A DNA stretch of 25,011 nucleotides from Veillonella sp. (GCF_019414865.1 NZ_DXLG01000007.1:1-25011), one strand, 5' to 3'; shown: positions 8,326-17,279, numbered from the stretch's first letter. Program-made: numbers and translations. Notes: generated by a model not told the origin, from the sequence alone.

Positions 8326-10983
8326 ATGAAAACCTACGAAAATTTAACCACTTATAACCCCGGTGAAATAGAAGGGAAATGGTATTCTTATTGGGAAAAC
8401 CAAGGATACTTTCACGAAGAAGTAGACACAAATAAAGAGCCATTTAGTATCGTGTTGCCGCCTCCTAATGTAACTGGTATGTTGCACATGGGCCATGCTT
8501 TAGATAATACATTGCAAGATATCCTTATTCGTTTCAAACGCATGCAAGGCTACAATGTATTGTGGATGCCAGGTACTGACCATGCTGGTATTGCTACACA
8601 AATTAAAGTAGAAGAAATGCTCGCTAAAGAAGAAGGCAAATCTCGCTATGATTTAGGCCGTGAAAAATTCGTAGAACGCGTATGGGAATGGAAAAAAGAA
8701 TACGGCGATACTATTGTAAAACAAATCCGTAGCTTAGGCGCATCTTGTGACTGGTCTCGCGAACGCTTTACATTAGATGAAGGGTACTATCATGCTGTGC
8801 GTGAAGTGTTCGTAAAACTTTATGAAAAAGGCTTAATCTATCGCGGTGAACGCATCATCAACTGGTGCCCTCGTTGTGCTACTGCTTTATCTGATGTTGA
8901 AGTTGAACATGAAGACGAACATGGCCACTTATGGCATATTAAATATCCTGTAAAAGGTGAGGATAATCGTTTCGTAATTGTTGCTACCACACGTCCAGAA
9001 ACAATGTTCGGTGACGTAGCAGTAGCAGTAAATCCTGATGATGATCGTTATAAAGACCTCATCGGCAAAACATTGATTTTACCATTTGTTAATCGCGAAA
9101 TTCCTGTAATTGCCGATGATTATGTAGATGCTAGCTTCGGTACAGGCTGTGTAAAAATTACACCTGCTCATGACCCTAATGACTTTGAAATGGGCCAACG
9201 TCATAATTTGGAATCCATCGTTGTTATGAACAATGATGCGACAATGAATGAAGGTGCTGGCAAATTTAATGGCATGACTCGTGAAGAAGCTCGTAAACAA
9301 GTTGTAGCTGAACTCAAAGAACTAGGCTTGCTTGAAAAAATCGATGATCATGACCATGCGGTAGGTCATTGCTCTCGTTGTAACACAATTATTGAGCCAA
9401 TGGTATCTAAACAATGGTTTGTAGATATGAAACCATTGGCAGAACCAGCTCTTAAAGTTGTTAAAGATCACGAAGTAGAGTTCGTTCCTGAACGTTTTAC
9501 AAAAACATATGTAAACTGGCTTGAAAATATTCGGGACTGGACAATTTCTCGTCAATTATGGTGGGGTCATCGTATTCCTGCATGGTACTGCGATGATTGC
9601 GGTGAAACAATCGTTAGTCGTGACGATATTACTGAATGTCCTCATTGCCACGGTCATGTTACACAAGATCCAGACGTTTTAGATACATGGTTCAGCTCTG
9701 GCTTGTGGCCATTTGCTACCATGGGGTGGCCTGAACAAACTCCTGAGCTTAAACAATGGTACCCAACAAGTGTTCTTGTAACTGGTTACGATATCATCTT
9801 CTTCTGGGTAGCTCGTATGATCTTCATGGCTCTTGAGTTCGAACATGAAATTCCATTCAAACATGTATTTATTCATGGTCTAGTTCGCGACAGTCAAGGC
9901 CGTAAAATGAGTAAATCCTTGGGCAATGGTATTAATCCTCTTGAAGTTATCGACCAATATGGTGCAGATGCATTGCGCTTTACTCTTGTTACTGGTAACA
10001 CACCAGGTAATGATATGCGCTTCTATATGGAACGTGTTGAGGCTAATCGTAACTTTGCCAATAAGATTTGGAATGCATCTAAATTTGTATTGATGAATCT
10101 TACAAATTATGATGAAAGCTTCATTCCAACTGCAGATGATTTGACATTAGCAGATCAATGGATTGTTCAAAAATATAACGAAACAGTACAAAGTGTAACG
10201 TCTAATCTCGACAAATTCGAGTTGGGTGAAGCTGCAAGTTCCGTATATGATTTCATTTGGAACACATACTGTGACTGGTATATTGAGCTAGCTAAACCTC
10301 GTTTATATAACGATGGTAATGAACGTGATCGTCGTACTGTTCAATATTTACTCGTAACAATCTTGCGTCATATGCTTGAATTATTACATCCATTTATGCC
10401 GTTCGTAACAGAACATATTTGGCAACATTTACCTCATGAAGGGGATAGCATCGTTGTTGCAAAATGGCCTGAAGCATTAAAATTTGATAATCTTGAAGGT
10501 GCAGCACGTCAAATGGAAGTTATGATGGATGCTATCAAAGGTATTCGCAATATGCGTGCTGAAATGAATGTGCCTTTAGGTAAAAAAGCTGAGGTTATTG
10601 TGGCGCCAACAGATGAAGCATTGGCTCAAACTGTAGCAGGTCATAGCGATTACTTCGTAACATTAGCTTGGGCTGAGAAGGTAACTATTCTTGGTGACTA
10701 TGATCCAAAACCAGAAAATGCAACTGTAACAGTTGTAAATGGTATGGAAGTATACCTCTTGCTTAAAGACTTAATTGACGGCGAAAAAGAAAGAGAGCGT
10801 ATTGCAAAGGAAAAAATCCAAATGGAAAAAGAAATTTCCCGTTTGGAAGGCAAATTGTCTAACCAAGGCTTCCTCGCAAAAGCTCCAGAAGCTGTAGTAG
10901 CAAAAGAAAAAGAAAAGTTAGAAGAATATAAACAAAAACAACAAGCGTTATTGGAACGTGAAGCGTTCCTTGAAACCTTATAA
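8326..10983 (+). CDS. valS: Valyl-tRNA synthetase
   Basis: ValS attaches valine to tRNA-Val and hydrolyses mischarged threonyl-tRNA. This class I synthetase of 885 residues shows HMGH at 54-57 (HIGH box) after PPPNVTG, and KMSKS at 527-531. The inserted editing domain lies between, including TTRPETMFGDVAVAVNP. Cysteine-rich pairs (WCPRC, HCSRC, CDDC...CPHC) suggest zinc-ribbon elements in the connective regions. The last 65 or so residues form the charged coiled-coil tRNA-binding arm. The start follows AGGAGGA at 8316-8322. Only 21 bp separate it from tatC, so there is no room for a T-box leader, which in many Firmicutes controls synthetase genes. Confidence 0.98.
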   Translation: MKTYENLTTYNPGEIEGKWYSYWENQGYFHEEVDTNKEPFSIVLPPPNVTGMLHMGHALDNTLQDILIRFKRMQGYNVLWMPGTDHAGIATQIKVEEMLAKEEGKSRYDLGREKFVERVWEWKKEYGDTIVKQIRSLGASCDWSRERFTLDEGYYHAVREVFVKLYEKGLIYRGERIINWCPRCATALSDVEVEHEDEHGHLWHIKYPVKGEDNRFVIVATTRPETMFGDVAVAVNPDDDRYKDLIGKTLILPFVNREIPVIADDYVDASFGTGCVKITPAHDPNDFEMGQRHNLESIVVMNNDATMNEGAGKFNGMTREEARKQVVAELKELGLLEKIDDHDHAVGHCSRCNTIIEPMVSKQWFVDMKPLAEPALKVVKDHEVEFVPERFTKTYVNWLENIRDWTISRQLWWGHRIPAWYCDDCGETIVSRDDITECPHCHGHVTQDPDVLDTWFSSGLWPFATMGWPEQTPELKQWYPTSVLVTGYDIIFFWVARMIFMALEFEHEIPFKHVFIHGLVRDSQGRKMSKSLGNGINPLEVIDQYGADALRFTLVTGNTPGNDMRFYMERVEANRNFANKIWNASKFVLMNLTNYDESFIPTADDLTLADQWIVQKYNETVQSVTSNLDKFELGEAASSVYDFIWNTYCDWYIELAKPRLYNDGNERDRRTVQYLLVTILRHMLELLHPFMPFVTEHIWQHLPHEGDSIVVAKWPEALKFDNLEGAARQMEVMMDAIKGIRNMRAEMNVPLGKKAEVIVAPTDEALAQTVAGHSDYFVTLAWAEKVTILGDYDPKPENATVTVVNGMEVYLLLKDLIDGEKERERIAKEKIQMEKEISRLEGKLSNQGFLAKAPEAVVAKEKEKLEEYKQKQQALLEREAFLETL

Positions 10984-10995
10984 TAGGAGGTTTAT

Positions 10996-12303
10996 ATGAC
11001 ATATCAAGAGGCCTTAGCCTATTTAGAACAGGCATCTTCATTCGGTATTAAGCCTGGCCTTGAACGAATTACAGCACTTATGGAAGCCCTTGGGAATCCA
11101 CAAGAAGACTATAAGATTGTTCATGTAACAGGAACGAATGGTAAGGGCTCGGTTACCTCATATATTTCCTACGCACTGTTTACAAGTGGACTACGGGTGG
11201 GGCGATTTACATCGCCTCACCTTCAATCCTATACGGAGCGAATTCAAATCAATGATGGAAATATAACAGAGGAAGCCTTTGGTGAATTAATTAGTCGTGT
11301 AAAAGTGGCAGTTGATACTATCATTACTAACGGCATAGAAGCGCCAACGCAATTTGAAATTTTGACGGCTGCTGCCTTTTTGTTCTTCAAAGAACAAGAT
11401 GTGGACTATGCGGTGGTGGAAGTTGGCTTAGGTGGATTACTAGATTCTACTAATATCGTGACACCAAAGGTATCGGTTATTACCAATGTAACAATAGACC
11501 ATCAAGCGTATTGTGGTGATACTATTGAGGAGATTGCACATCACAAGGCAGGGATTATTAAATCTAAAATTCCTGTTGTAACGGCTGCACAGGATGCTCC
11601 TCTTCGTATTATTGAAGAGGTAGCTAAAGAGAAACATGCTAGAGTGTATGCTTTCAATAAAGACTTTGGTATCGATAGCCGTAGTGCTGTAACTGGTGGT
11701 CAAATGATTACGGTTAGTACTAATGATACCGCTCCTGCAATGTTATTTACGACGATGGCAGGTATCCACCAATCTGTTAATCTTGCGTGTGCATTAATGG
11801 CTGTACGGTTACTGATGAAAGAAGATACTAACATCAGTGAAGAAACGATGCGTGAAGGATTTGCTCGCACTACGTGGGCAGGTCGATTTGAAGTTAAACG
11901 AGGCTTGGATCGCACCTTTATCTTTGATGGTGCTCATAATGCGGCAGGTGCTGAATCTTTCAGTATGACCTATGCTGAGCTATTTAAGGACGCCCCAAAA
12001 ACGATTGTGATGGCAATTCTTAAAGATAAAAATCAAGATGCTATTATTCGTGAAGTAGTTAAGGCAGGGGATACGGTTCTCGTAGTACCTGCACCAACAG
12101 ATAGAACAGAAGTACCAGAGGTTTTGGTTGAAAAAATACGTCACATTGTTCCAAAAGCTGTAGCCCAAACAGCTGATTCTGTTGAAGACGCATTGGCTTT
12201 AGCCTACAAACATACAAAGAATGGTGATATTATCGCTGTTTGTGGTTCTTTATATATTTTAGGAGATGCTCGTCAGTGGTTTAACCATGAGATGAGTCAC
12301 TAA
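10996..12303 (+). CDS. folC: Bifunctional folylpolyglutamate/dihydrofolate synthase
   Basis: FolC ligates glutamate to dihydropteroate and adds further glutamates to folates. This ATP-dependent Mur-ligase-family enzyme shows the P-loop GTNGKGS at 46-52, the folate-site segment FTSPHL at 71-76, and EVGLGG with LDSTN at 142-153. HHKAGIIK at 182-189 contains the usual modified lysine. The C-terminal domain begins around 296 with FDGAHN at 310-315. The 435-residue length is typical. The start is set by AGGAGG at 10985-10990, which directly follows the valS stop. Pairing of valS with folC is a recurring Firmicutes arrangement. Whether it has both activities or only one cannot be told from sequence alone. 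Confidence 0.95.
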   Translation: MTYQEALAYLEQASSFGIKPGLERITALMEALGNPQEDYKIVHVTGTNGKGSVTSYISYALFTSGLRVGRFTSPHLQSYTERIQINDGNITEEAFGELISRVKVAVDTIITNGIEAPTQFEILTAAAFLFFKEQDVDYAVVEVGLGGLLDSTNIVTPKVSVITNVTIDHQAYCGDTIEEIAHHKAGIIKSKIPVVTAAQDAPLRIIEEVAKEKHARVYAFNKDFGIDSRSAVTGGQMITVSTNDTAPAMLFTTMAGIHQSVNLACALMAVRLLMKEDTNISEETMREGFARTTWAGRFEVKRGLDRTFIFDGAHNAAGAESFSMTYAELFKDAPKTIVMAILKDKNQDAIIREVVKAGDTVLVVPAPTDRTEVPEVLVEKIRHIVPKAVAQTADSVEDALALAYKHTKNGDIIAVCGSLYILGDARQWFNHEMSH

Positions 12304-12312
12304 GGTGAGCCT

Positions 12313-13551
12313 ATGGAACTCTCACTTATTCCTAATCAGAAGAGAATTACGTTCTATATCGAGCGTCTAATTTATGGTGTGGTGGTTGCTATGCCATTAC
12401 AACCTATGGTGGGGGATGTACTCCTGTGGCTAGCGATAGGACTTGCTTTATATGATTTGATATCTAGTAAATCACTGAGTTTACCGACGGGTTATTTATC
12501 CTGGTCTGTTATGATATTTGTGGTATGGACTGGCATATCTGCACTAGTATCAGAAAATTGGGATTGGTCAATTCAAAGTTGGTTTTATCAAATCGTAGCC
12601 AGCGGAGGCATGTATTATCTAGTTCGCACATACATTCAAACACCTAAACAGTGGAATTATTTTCTTCGTGCTCTATTAGGTACTGCTGTTCTGGTGTGTA
12701 TCATAGGTGCTTATCAATATGTATTTGTTCCTAATATCCATATAAAAGAGTGGGTAGATGCAGCACAGTTCCCAAAATTGATGCGACGCATGTCTTCCAC
12801 CTTACAAAATCCTAATTTGTTGGGAGCCTATCTATTGATGGTGCTCAGCGTATGTATCAGCTATATCTTGGTATATATGAAAGAAAATCGTACCCGCGAA
12901 GTCGTTACGATGCTCGTTATAGGTATTATATTATTCTTAACGATGCTACTAACCTATTCTAGGGGAATTTGGATTAGCTTTGGAGCGATGATTTTGTATT
13001 GGGCAATCTTTGTGGAACGAAGATTATTCTTATCTTTATTAGCAGTGCCAGTAATTTTATATTTTTATGATGGTGAAATAGCTTCAAGGTTGTGGTCTAT
13101 ATTCCAAGGCCATGATACATCAGCTGATCTTCGATGGGCTTTATGGGATAGTACCATGTATATCGTACGTGAAAATCCTATCTTTGGTATTGGGTGGAAT
13201 ACATTTTACTTAGTATATCCAGATTATAACTATTATATTCAAGGACCTCACGTCTTGATGTATCATGCCCATAATTTGTATCTCAATATATTAGCTGAAT
13301 CAGGCATCCCAGGATTGATATCATTCCTAGCAGTTATTATTGGTCATGTTATTACATCTATAAGACTTGAAGGGGATATATTCCGCCAAGCTGCACAAGT
13401 TGGTGTAGGTGCGTTAGCTATAGGTGTTTTATTTAGTGGCTTATCCGATTTTGAGCTATATAGTCATCAAGTAACCATCGTATTTTGGCAATTGTTTGGT
13501 TGGGTAGGGGCTTTTGTAAAAGTTCAGTTATCTGCTGATAAATCTGCATAA
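12313..13551 (+). CDS. O-antigen ligase family membrane protein
   Basis: The 412-residue protein is polytopic, with about ten to twelve hydrophobic segments. It has motifs of the Wzy/WaaL/O-antigen ligase superfamily: LQNPNLLGAYLL at 164-175, TYSRGIWIS at 214-222, ENPIFGIGWNTF at 287-298 and HAHNLYLNILAESGIPG at 318-334, in the large periplasmic loop that holds the catalytic histidine in ligases. Such proteins transfer or polymerise lipid-linked glycans at the outer face of the inner membrane. That fits a diderm with LPS. Ligase, polymerase and other glycan-transfer roles cannot be separated here, and no glycan cluster surrounds it. It starts 9 bp after folC behind AAGGTG and uses a less biased codon set than neighbouring housekeeping genes. 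Confidence 0.82.
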   Translation: MELSLIPNQKRITFYIERLIYGVVVAMPLQPMVGDVLLWLAIGLALYDLISSKSLSLPTGYLSWSVMIFVVWTGISALVSENWDWSIQSWFYQIVASGGMYYLVRTYIQTPKQWNYFLRALLGTAVLVCIIGAYQYVFVPNIHIKEWVDAAQFPKLMRRMSSTLQNPNLLGAYLLMVLSVCISYILVYMKENRTREVVTMLVIGIILFLTMLLTYSRGIWISFGAMILYWAIFVERRLFLSLLAVPVILYFYDGEIASRLWSIFQGHDTSADLRWALWDSTMYIVRENPIFGIGWNTFYLVYPDYNYYIQGPHVLMYHAHNLYLNILAESGIPGLISFLAVIIGHVITSIRLEGDIFRQAAQVGVGALAIGVLFSGLSDFELYSHQVTIVFWQLFGWVGAFVKVQLSADKSA

Positions 13552-13591
13552 TTGTAATATCTTGTATAATTAGCATGTTTTATGGTAGATA

Positions 13592-13615
13592 TATAATTTC
13601 ATAATATGGTATAAT
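13592..13615 (+). promoter_or_regulatory. Promoter-like cluster with extended -10 box
   Basis: TGGTATAAT at 13607-13615 is a perfect extended -10 element (TGnTATAAT). A second TATAAT at 13592-13597 has TTAGCA 16 bp upstream (13570-13575). Initiation from the first would begin near 13621, immediately upstream of two hairpins. No coding sequence follows for more than 400 bp, so if used it makes a short non-coding transcript. Confidence 0.45.
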
Positions 13616-13617
13616 TA

Positions 13618-13715
13618 ATACATACCTTGGGTAGGTACGTATTAGGTAGTATAACCGGTTTTCTAATGTTAGACATAATTGAACATTATCGTTAGCATTT
13701 GAAAGCCGGTTTTTT
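13618..13715 (+). ncRNA. Candidate small RNA ending in an intrinsic terminator
   Basis: A hairpin with a 10-bp arm and one mismatch (ATACATACCT at 13618-13627 with AGGTACGTAT at 13633-13642) is followed by the long terminator hairpin at 13653-13711. An extended -10 promoter lies just upstream (13607-13615). Transcription from near 13621 would give an RNA of about 95 nt made of two stem-loops. It matches no RNA family I recognise. The alternative is that this is only the 3' untranslated end of the operon finishing with the O-antigen-ligase-family gene. Confidence 0.35.
13653..13715 (+). terminator. Long imperfect hairpin terminator after the housekeeping block
   Basis: AACCGG at 13653-13658 pairs with CCGGTT at 13706-13711. 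The stem continues inward with G-T wobbles and a few mismatches through TTTC/GAAA, AATG/CATT and ATAAT/ATTAT to a small apical loop, about 28 positions per arm. The run of six T's at 13710-13715 follows. It terminates transcription about 100 bp after the O-antigen-ligase-family gene and may also be the end of a small RNA. Confidence 0.85.
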
Positions 13716-13900
13716 GTATATCATTGTATCTTTATAGGGAGGTGTAAGGTCTAGTTCTTGTATATGAGATGTTGTTTTATATTGAAAAGGGTCTATATAT
13801 TGTATAGAGAGAGTTCGATTTAATTGAAAAACATCAATATATGCCATATATCGATGATTCCTGTGAGTTATAACGATGTGAATAAAACTTATGTGGAAAT
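13716..13900. other. AT-rich non-coding stretch without recognisable feature
   Basis: No convincing gene is visible on either strand here. An open frame on the minus strand (13692-13937) overlaps the terminator, lacks a ribosome binding site and has no family resemblance. A GGGAGGTG sequence near 13738 is not followed by a usable start. This stretch is best read as spacer. Confidence 0.6.
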
Positions 13901-13966
13901 GTGAAAATCTATGCATTTTAATCATAATGCTAATCAAAGTGTGATAAAAAATACATTTTAGTCATA
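13901..13966 (+). repeat. Two imperfect direct repeats 40 bp apart, upstream of the CoA-transferase promoter
   Basis: The segments 13901-13926 and 13941-13966 agree at about 20 of 26 positions. Their best-conserved cores are ATGCATTTTAATCATA (13911-13926) and ATACATTTTAGTCATA (13951-13966), each preceded by GTGA about ten bases earlier. The second copy ends 4 bp before the -35 box. A 40-bp period places both copies on nearly the same helix face, which suggests paired regulator sites. The regulator is unknown. Confidence 0.45.
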
Positions 13967-13970
13967 TAAG

Positions 13971-13999
13971 TTGACAATGCATTGGATGTGGACTACGAT
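13971..13999 (+). promoter_or_regulatory. Strong promoter of the CoA-transferase/mutase operon
   Basis: TTGACA at 13971-13976 is a consensus -35 box. TACGAT at 13994-13999 follows after exactly 17 bp. Initiation would fall near 14006 and give a leader of about 65 nt. That leader contains competing small hairpins around AACGAC at 14015-14020. Confidence 0.8.
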
Positions 14000-14070
14000 G
14001 AAGTCGGTTTAAGGAACGACCAAGAGATCAAACTGTCGTTTATACAATGTTACTCTTAAAGGAGATGGTA

Positions 14071-15576
14071 ATGGTGATAGACATCAAAGACCGCGTTAAA
14101 TGTGCGGCCCTCCAAGGTAAAATTGTCACTGCTTATGATGCAGCTCTTTTGATTAACCCTAACGATAAAGTTGGTATTTCCGGCTTTACTCCATCTGGTT
14201 ATGCAAAAGCAGTGCCATTGGCATTGGCAGAAAGAATGGAAAAAGAACCATTCAAAATTGATTTGTGGACAGGTGCTTCCGTAGGTGATGAAGCTGATGG
14301 CGCGTTAACTCGTGCTAACGGTATCAATCGTCGTTTCCCATATCAAACAAATGGGGATACACGTAAAGCCTTAAATAGCGGTGCTGTTAAATACATTGAT
14401 ATGCATTTAAGCACAATGGCACAAAATGTTCGCTATGGCTTCTTTGGTGATTTAGATGTAGCAATTATTGAAGCTGCACAAATCAACGAAGATGGCTCCA
14501 TTGTTCCAACTACATCTGTTGGTAACTCTCCAACATTTGTTAGCCAAGCTAAAAAAGTTATCGTAGAAGTGAATGTATCCCAACCACTTTCCTTGGTAGG
14601 TATGCATGATATCTATGAACCACTCGATCCACCACATCGTAAACCAATTCCATTGGAAACACCTGGTGATCGTATTGGTACTGAAGCAATTCCTTGTGAT
14701 CCAAGTAAAATTGTTGCAGTAGTACCTTGTGATGTTCCTGATACAACAAGACCTTTGGCACCTATCGATGATGATGCAAAAGCAATGAGTCAACACCTTA
14801 TCAAATTCTTCGAACAAGAAATTGCAGAAGGTCGTTTACCTAAAAACTTGCTTCCATTACAATCTGGTGTAGGTTCTGTAGCGAATGCTGTAATCAGTGG
14901 TCTTGCTAAAGGCCCATTCACAGATTTGTCCATCTATACAGAAGTAATCCAAGATGGTATGTTCGACTTGATCGATGCAGGTAAAGTAACTGTATGTTCT
15001 GGTACTGCATTAAGTCCTTCTCCAGATGGGTTGAAACGTTTCTATGCGAATATTGATGAATACCGTAAAAAAATCATTCTTCGCCCACAAGAAATTTCCA
15101 ACAACCCTGGTATTGCTCGCCGTATTGGTGTCATTGCCATGAATACCGCTATCGAATTTGATATTTTTGGCAATGTAAACTCTACTCATATTATGGGTAG
15201 CAAAATGATGAATGGTGTTGGTGGTTCTGGTGACTTTGCACGTAGTGCATATCTCACTATTTTCTGCACTAACTCCGTTGCTAAAAATGGCGACATCAGT
15301 TCTATCGTTCCATATGTATCTCATGTGGATCATCCAGAACATGACACTATGATTTTCTGTACAGAACAAGGTGTTGCTGACTGCCGTGGTTTGAGCCCAG
15401 TGGAAAGAGCTCGTTTGATCATTGAAAAATGTGCTCACCCAGACTACAAACCTATGTTAACTGAATACCTAGAAAAAGCATTAGCTGCAACAAAGAATGC
15501 CCATACACCTATGTTGCTTGATGAAGCTCTTTCTTGGCATAAACGCTTCACAGAAACTGGAAGCATGAAAAAATAA
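14071..15576 (+). CDS. scpC: Succinate/propionyl-CoA CoA-transferase (acetyl-CoA hydrolase/transferase family)
   Basis: This cytoplasmic enzyme of about 501 residues moves CoA between carboxylic acids. It belongs to the family containing succinyl-CoA:acetate and propionyl-CoA:succinate CoA-transferases. Seen motifs include LVGMHDIYEP, the glycine loop LQSGVGSVANAV, the segment YTEVIQDGM whose Glu (residue 291 from this start) fits the catalytic thioester-forming glutamate, and GVGGSGDFARSA. I chose ATG 14071 because AAAGGAG (14058-14064) lies 6 bp before it. An in-frame ATG at 14047 lies upstream of that site. Adjacent mutase and decarboxylase genes make propionyl-CoA:succinate transfer the likely reaction; this substrate choice, and so the symbol, is inference. 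Confidence 0.9.
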   Translation: MVIDIKDRVKCAALQGKIVTAYDAALLINPNDKVGISGFTPSGYAKAVPLALAERMEKEPFKIDLWTGASVGDEADGALTRANGINRRFPYQTNGDTRKALNSGAVKYIDMHLSTMAQNVRYGFFGDLDVAIIEAAQINEDGSIVPTTSVGNSPTFVSQAKKVIVEVNVSQPLSLVGMHDIYEPLDPPHRKPIPLETPGDRIGTEAIPCDPSKIVAVVPCDVPDTTRPLAPIDDDAKAMSQHLIKFFEQEIAEGRLPKNLLPLQSGVGSVANAVISGLAKGPFTDLSIYTEVIQDGMFDLIDAGKVTVCSGTALSPSPDGLKRFYANIDEYRKKIILRPQEISNNPGIARRIGVIAMNTAIEFDIFGNVNSTHIMGSKMMNGVGGSGDFARSAYLTIFCTNSVAKNGDISSIVPYVSHVDHPEHDTMIFCTEQGVADCRGLSPVERARLIIEKCAHPDYKPMLTEYLEKALAATKNAHTPMLLDEALSWHKRFTETGSMKK

Positions 15577-15604
15577 CCTGTTTTTTTAGGAGGATGATGA
15601 AAAC

Positions 15605-17251
15605 ATGGCTTACGAAAACTTAAAAGCCCAAATTGCTGAGTACAACAAACTTTGTGACGAAAAAAGTGCAAAAACTCCAGAACGTCAAAATTTAAAATAC
15701 AACCGTGTATATACACCAGTTGATATCGAAGGTTTTGACTATGAACGTGATTTGGGTATGCCTGGCGAATTCCCTTACACTCGTGGCGTACAACCTACTA
15801 TGTACCGTGGTCGTTTCTGGACAATGCGTATGTATGCAGGCTTCGCTACAGCAGAAGAATCTAACAAACGTTACCGCTACCTAATCGAGTCTGGTGCAAC
15901 TGGTCTTTCCTGTGCATTCGACTTACCTACACAAATTGGTTATGACTCCGACGATGCAGTTGCAGAAGGCGAAGTTGGTAAAGTAGGTGTAGCGATTGAC
16001 TCCTTGGCAGATATGGAAATCTTGTTCGACGGCATCGATCTTGGTAAAGTATCCACATCCATGACAATCAACGCTCCAGCATCCGTTTTGTTGGCAATGT
16101 ACATCGCAGTAGCTGAAAAACAAGGCGTACCTTCCACAGAATTGAAAGGTACAATTCAAAATGATATTTTGAAAGAATACGCAGCTCGTGGTACTTACAT
16201 TTTCCCACCAAAACCATCCATGCGTTTGATTACTAATATCTTCGAATATTGTTCTCAAAATGTTCCAAAATGGAACACAATCTCCATCTCCGGTTACCAT
16301 ATCCGTGAAGCAGGTTCCACAGCAGCTCAAGAAATCGCATTCACAATTGCTGATGGTATCGCATACGTAGAAGCAGCTTTGAAAGCTGGTCTTGATGTTG
16401 ATACATTCGCTGGTCGTCTTTCCTTCTTCTGGAATGCTCATAACAACGTACTTGAAGAAGTTGCTAAATTCCGTGCATCCCGCCGTTTATGGGCAACAAT
16501 CATGAAAGAACGTTTTGGTGCTAAAAAACCAAAATCCATGATGCTTCGTGTACATACTCAAACAGCTGGTTCCATGTTGACTGCACAACAAGTTGATAAC
16601 AACATCGTTCGTGTTGCTCTTCAAACTGCAGCTGCTGTAATGGGCGGTACTCAATCCTTACATACAAACTCCCGTGACGAAGCGTTGGCTCTTCCTACAG
16701 AAGCATCTGTACAAGTAGCTCTTCGTACACAACAAATCGTGGCTTACGAATCTGGTTTGGCTGACGTAGTTGACCCATTGGGCGGTTCCTACTATGTAGA
16801 AGCTATGACTAACGCTATCTATGACGAAGCTATGGCATACATCAAGAAAATTGATGAAATGGGCGGCGCTGTAGTAGCAATCGAAAAAGGCTACATCCAA
16901 AAAGAAATTCAAGAATCCGCTTACAAATGGCAAATGGAAGTTGAATCTGGCTTGCGCACAATCGTTGGCGTAAACAAATTCCAAGTTGAAGAAGAAGCTC
17001 CAAAAGACTTACTTCGCGTAGATGCTTCCGTTGGTGTTAACCAATCCAAGAAAACTCAAGCAGTTCGCGCTAACCGCGATCAAGCAGCAGTTGATAAAGC
17101 ATTAGCAGCTCTTAAAGCTGGTGCAGCTGATGAAAACGTTAACTTGATGCCATTAATTCTTGATGCAGTTAAAACATATGCTACTTTGGGTGAAATTTGT
17201 AATGTATTGCGCGAAGTATTCGGTGAATACGAAGCTCATTCCACATTATAA
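15605..17251 (+). CDS. Methylmalonyl-CoA mutase large (catalytic) subunit, split type
   Basis: The 548-residue protein is the substrate-binding TIM-barrel half of a B12-dependent acyl-CoA mutase, which interconverts succinyl-CoA and (R)-methylmalonyl-CoA. Tyr77 (in RMYAGF), Arg195 (in ARGTYIF) and His232 (in SGYHIREAG) align, all with an offset of 12, with Tyr89, Arg207 and His244 of the Propionibacterium enzyme. The Arg holds the substrate carboxylate, which favours methylmalonyl over isobutyryl substrate. The cobalamin-binding domain is absent and is supplied by the next gene. The start follows AGGAGG (15588-15593). ATGs at 15594 and 15597 are in the wrong frame. Codon bias is extreme, in keeping with high expression. 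Confidence 0.95.
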   Translation: MAYENLKAQIAEYNKLCDEKSAKTPERQNLKYNRVYTPVDIEGFDYERDLGMPGEFPYTRGVQPTMYRGRFWTMRMYAGFATAEESNKRYRYLIESGATGLSCAFDLPTQIGYDSDDAVAEGEVGKVGVAIDSLADMEILFDGIDLGKVSTSMTINAPASVLLAMYIAVAEKQGVPSTELKGTIQNDILKEYAARGTYIFPPKPSMRLITNIFEYCSQNVPKWNTISISGYHIREAGSTAAQEIAFTIADGIAYVEAALKAGLDVDTFAGRLSFFWNAHNNVLEEVAKFRASRRLWATIMKERFGAKKPKSMMLRVHTQTAGSMLTAQQVDNNIVRVALQTAAAVMGGTQSLHTNSRDEALALPTEASVQVALRTQQIVAYESGLADVVDPLGGSYYVEAMTNAIYDEAMAYIKKIDEMGGAVVAIEKGYIQKEIQESAYKWQMEVESGLRTIVGVNKFQVEEEAPKDLLRVDASVGVNQSKKTQAVRANRDQAAVDKALAALKAGAADENVNLMPLILDAVKTYATLGEICNVLREVFGEYEAHSTL

Positions 17252-17279
17252 TATCGGCTAATTTCGGAGGTAATTAATC

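Noticed and set aside
13692..13937. 81-residue minus-strand open frame in the large intergenic gap
   Set aside because: It overlaps the terminator hairpin, has no Shine-Dalgarno and shows no domain; more likely chance in AT-rich spacer.
14006..14070. Possible cobalamin riboswitch ahead of the B12-dependent pathway
   Set aside because: The leader is about 65 nt, far shorter than a cobalamin riboswitch, and lacks a B12-box.
15923..16441. Minus-strand open frame in the mutase large subunit
   Set aside because: Shadow of a highly biased coding sequence; Cys-rich nonsense-like composition and no start signals.
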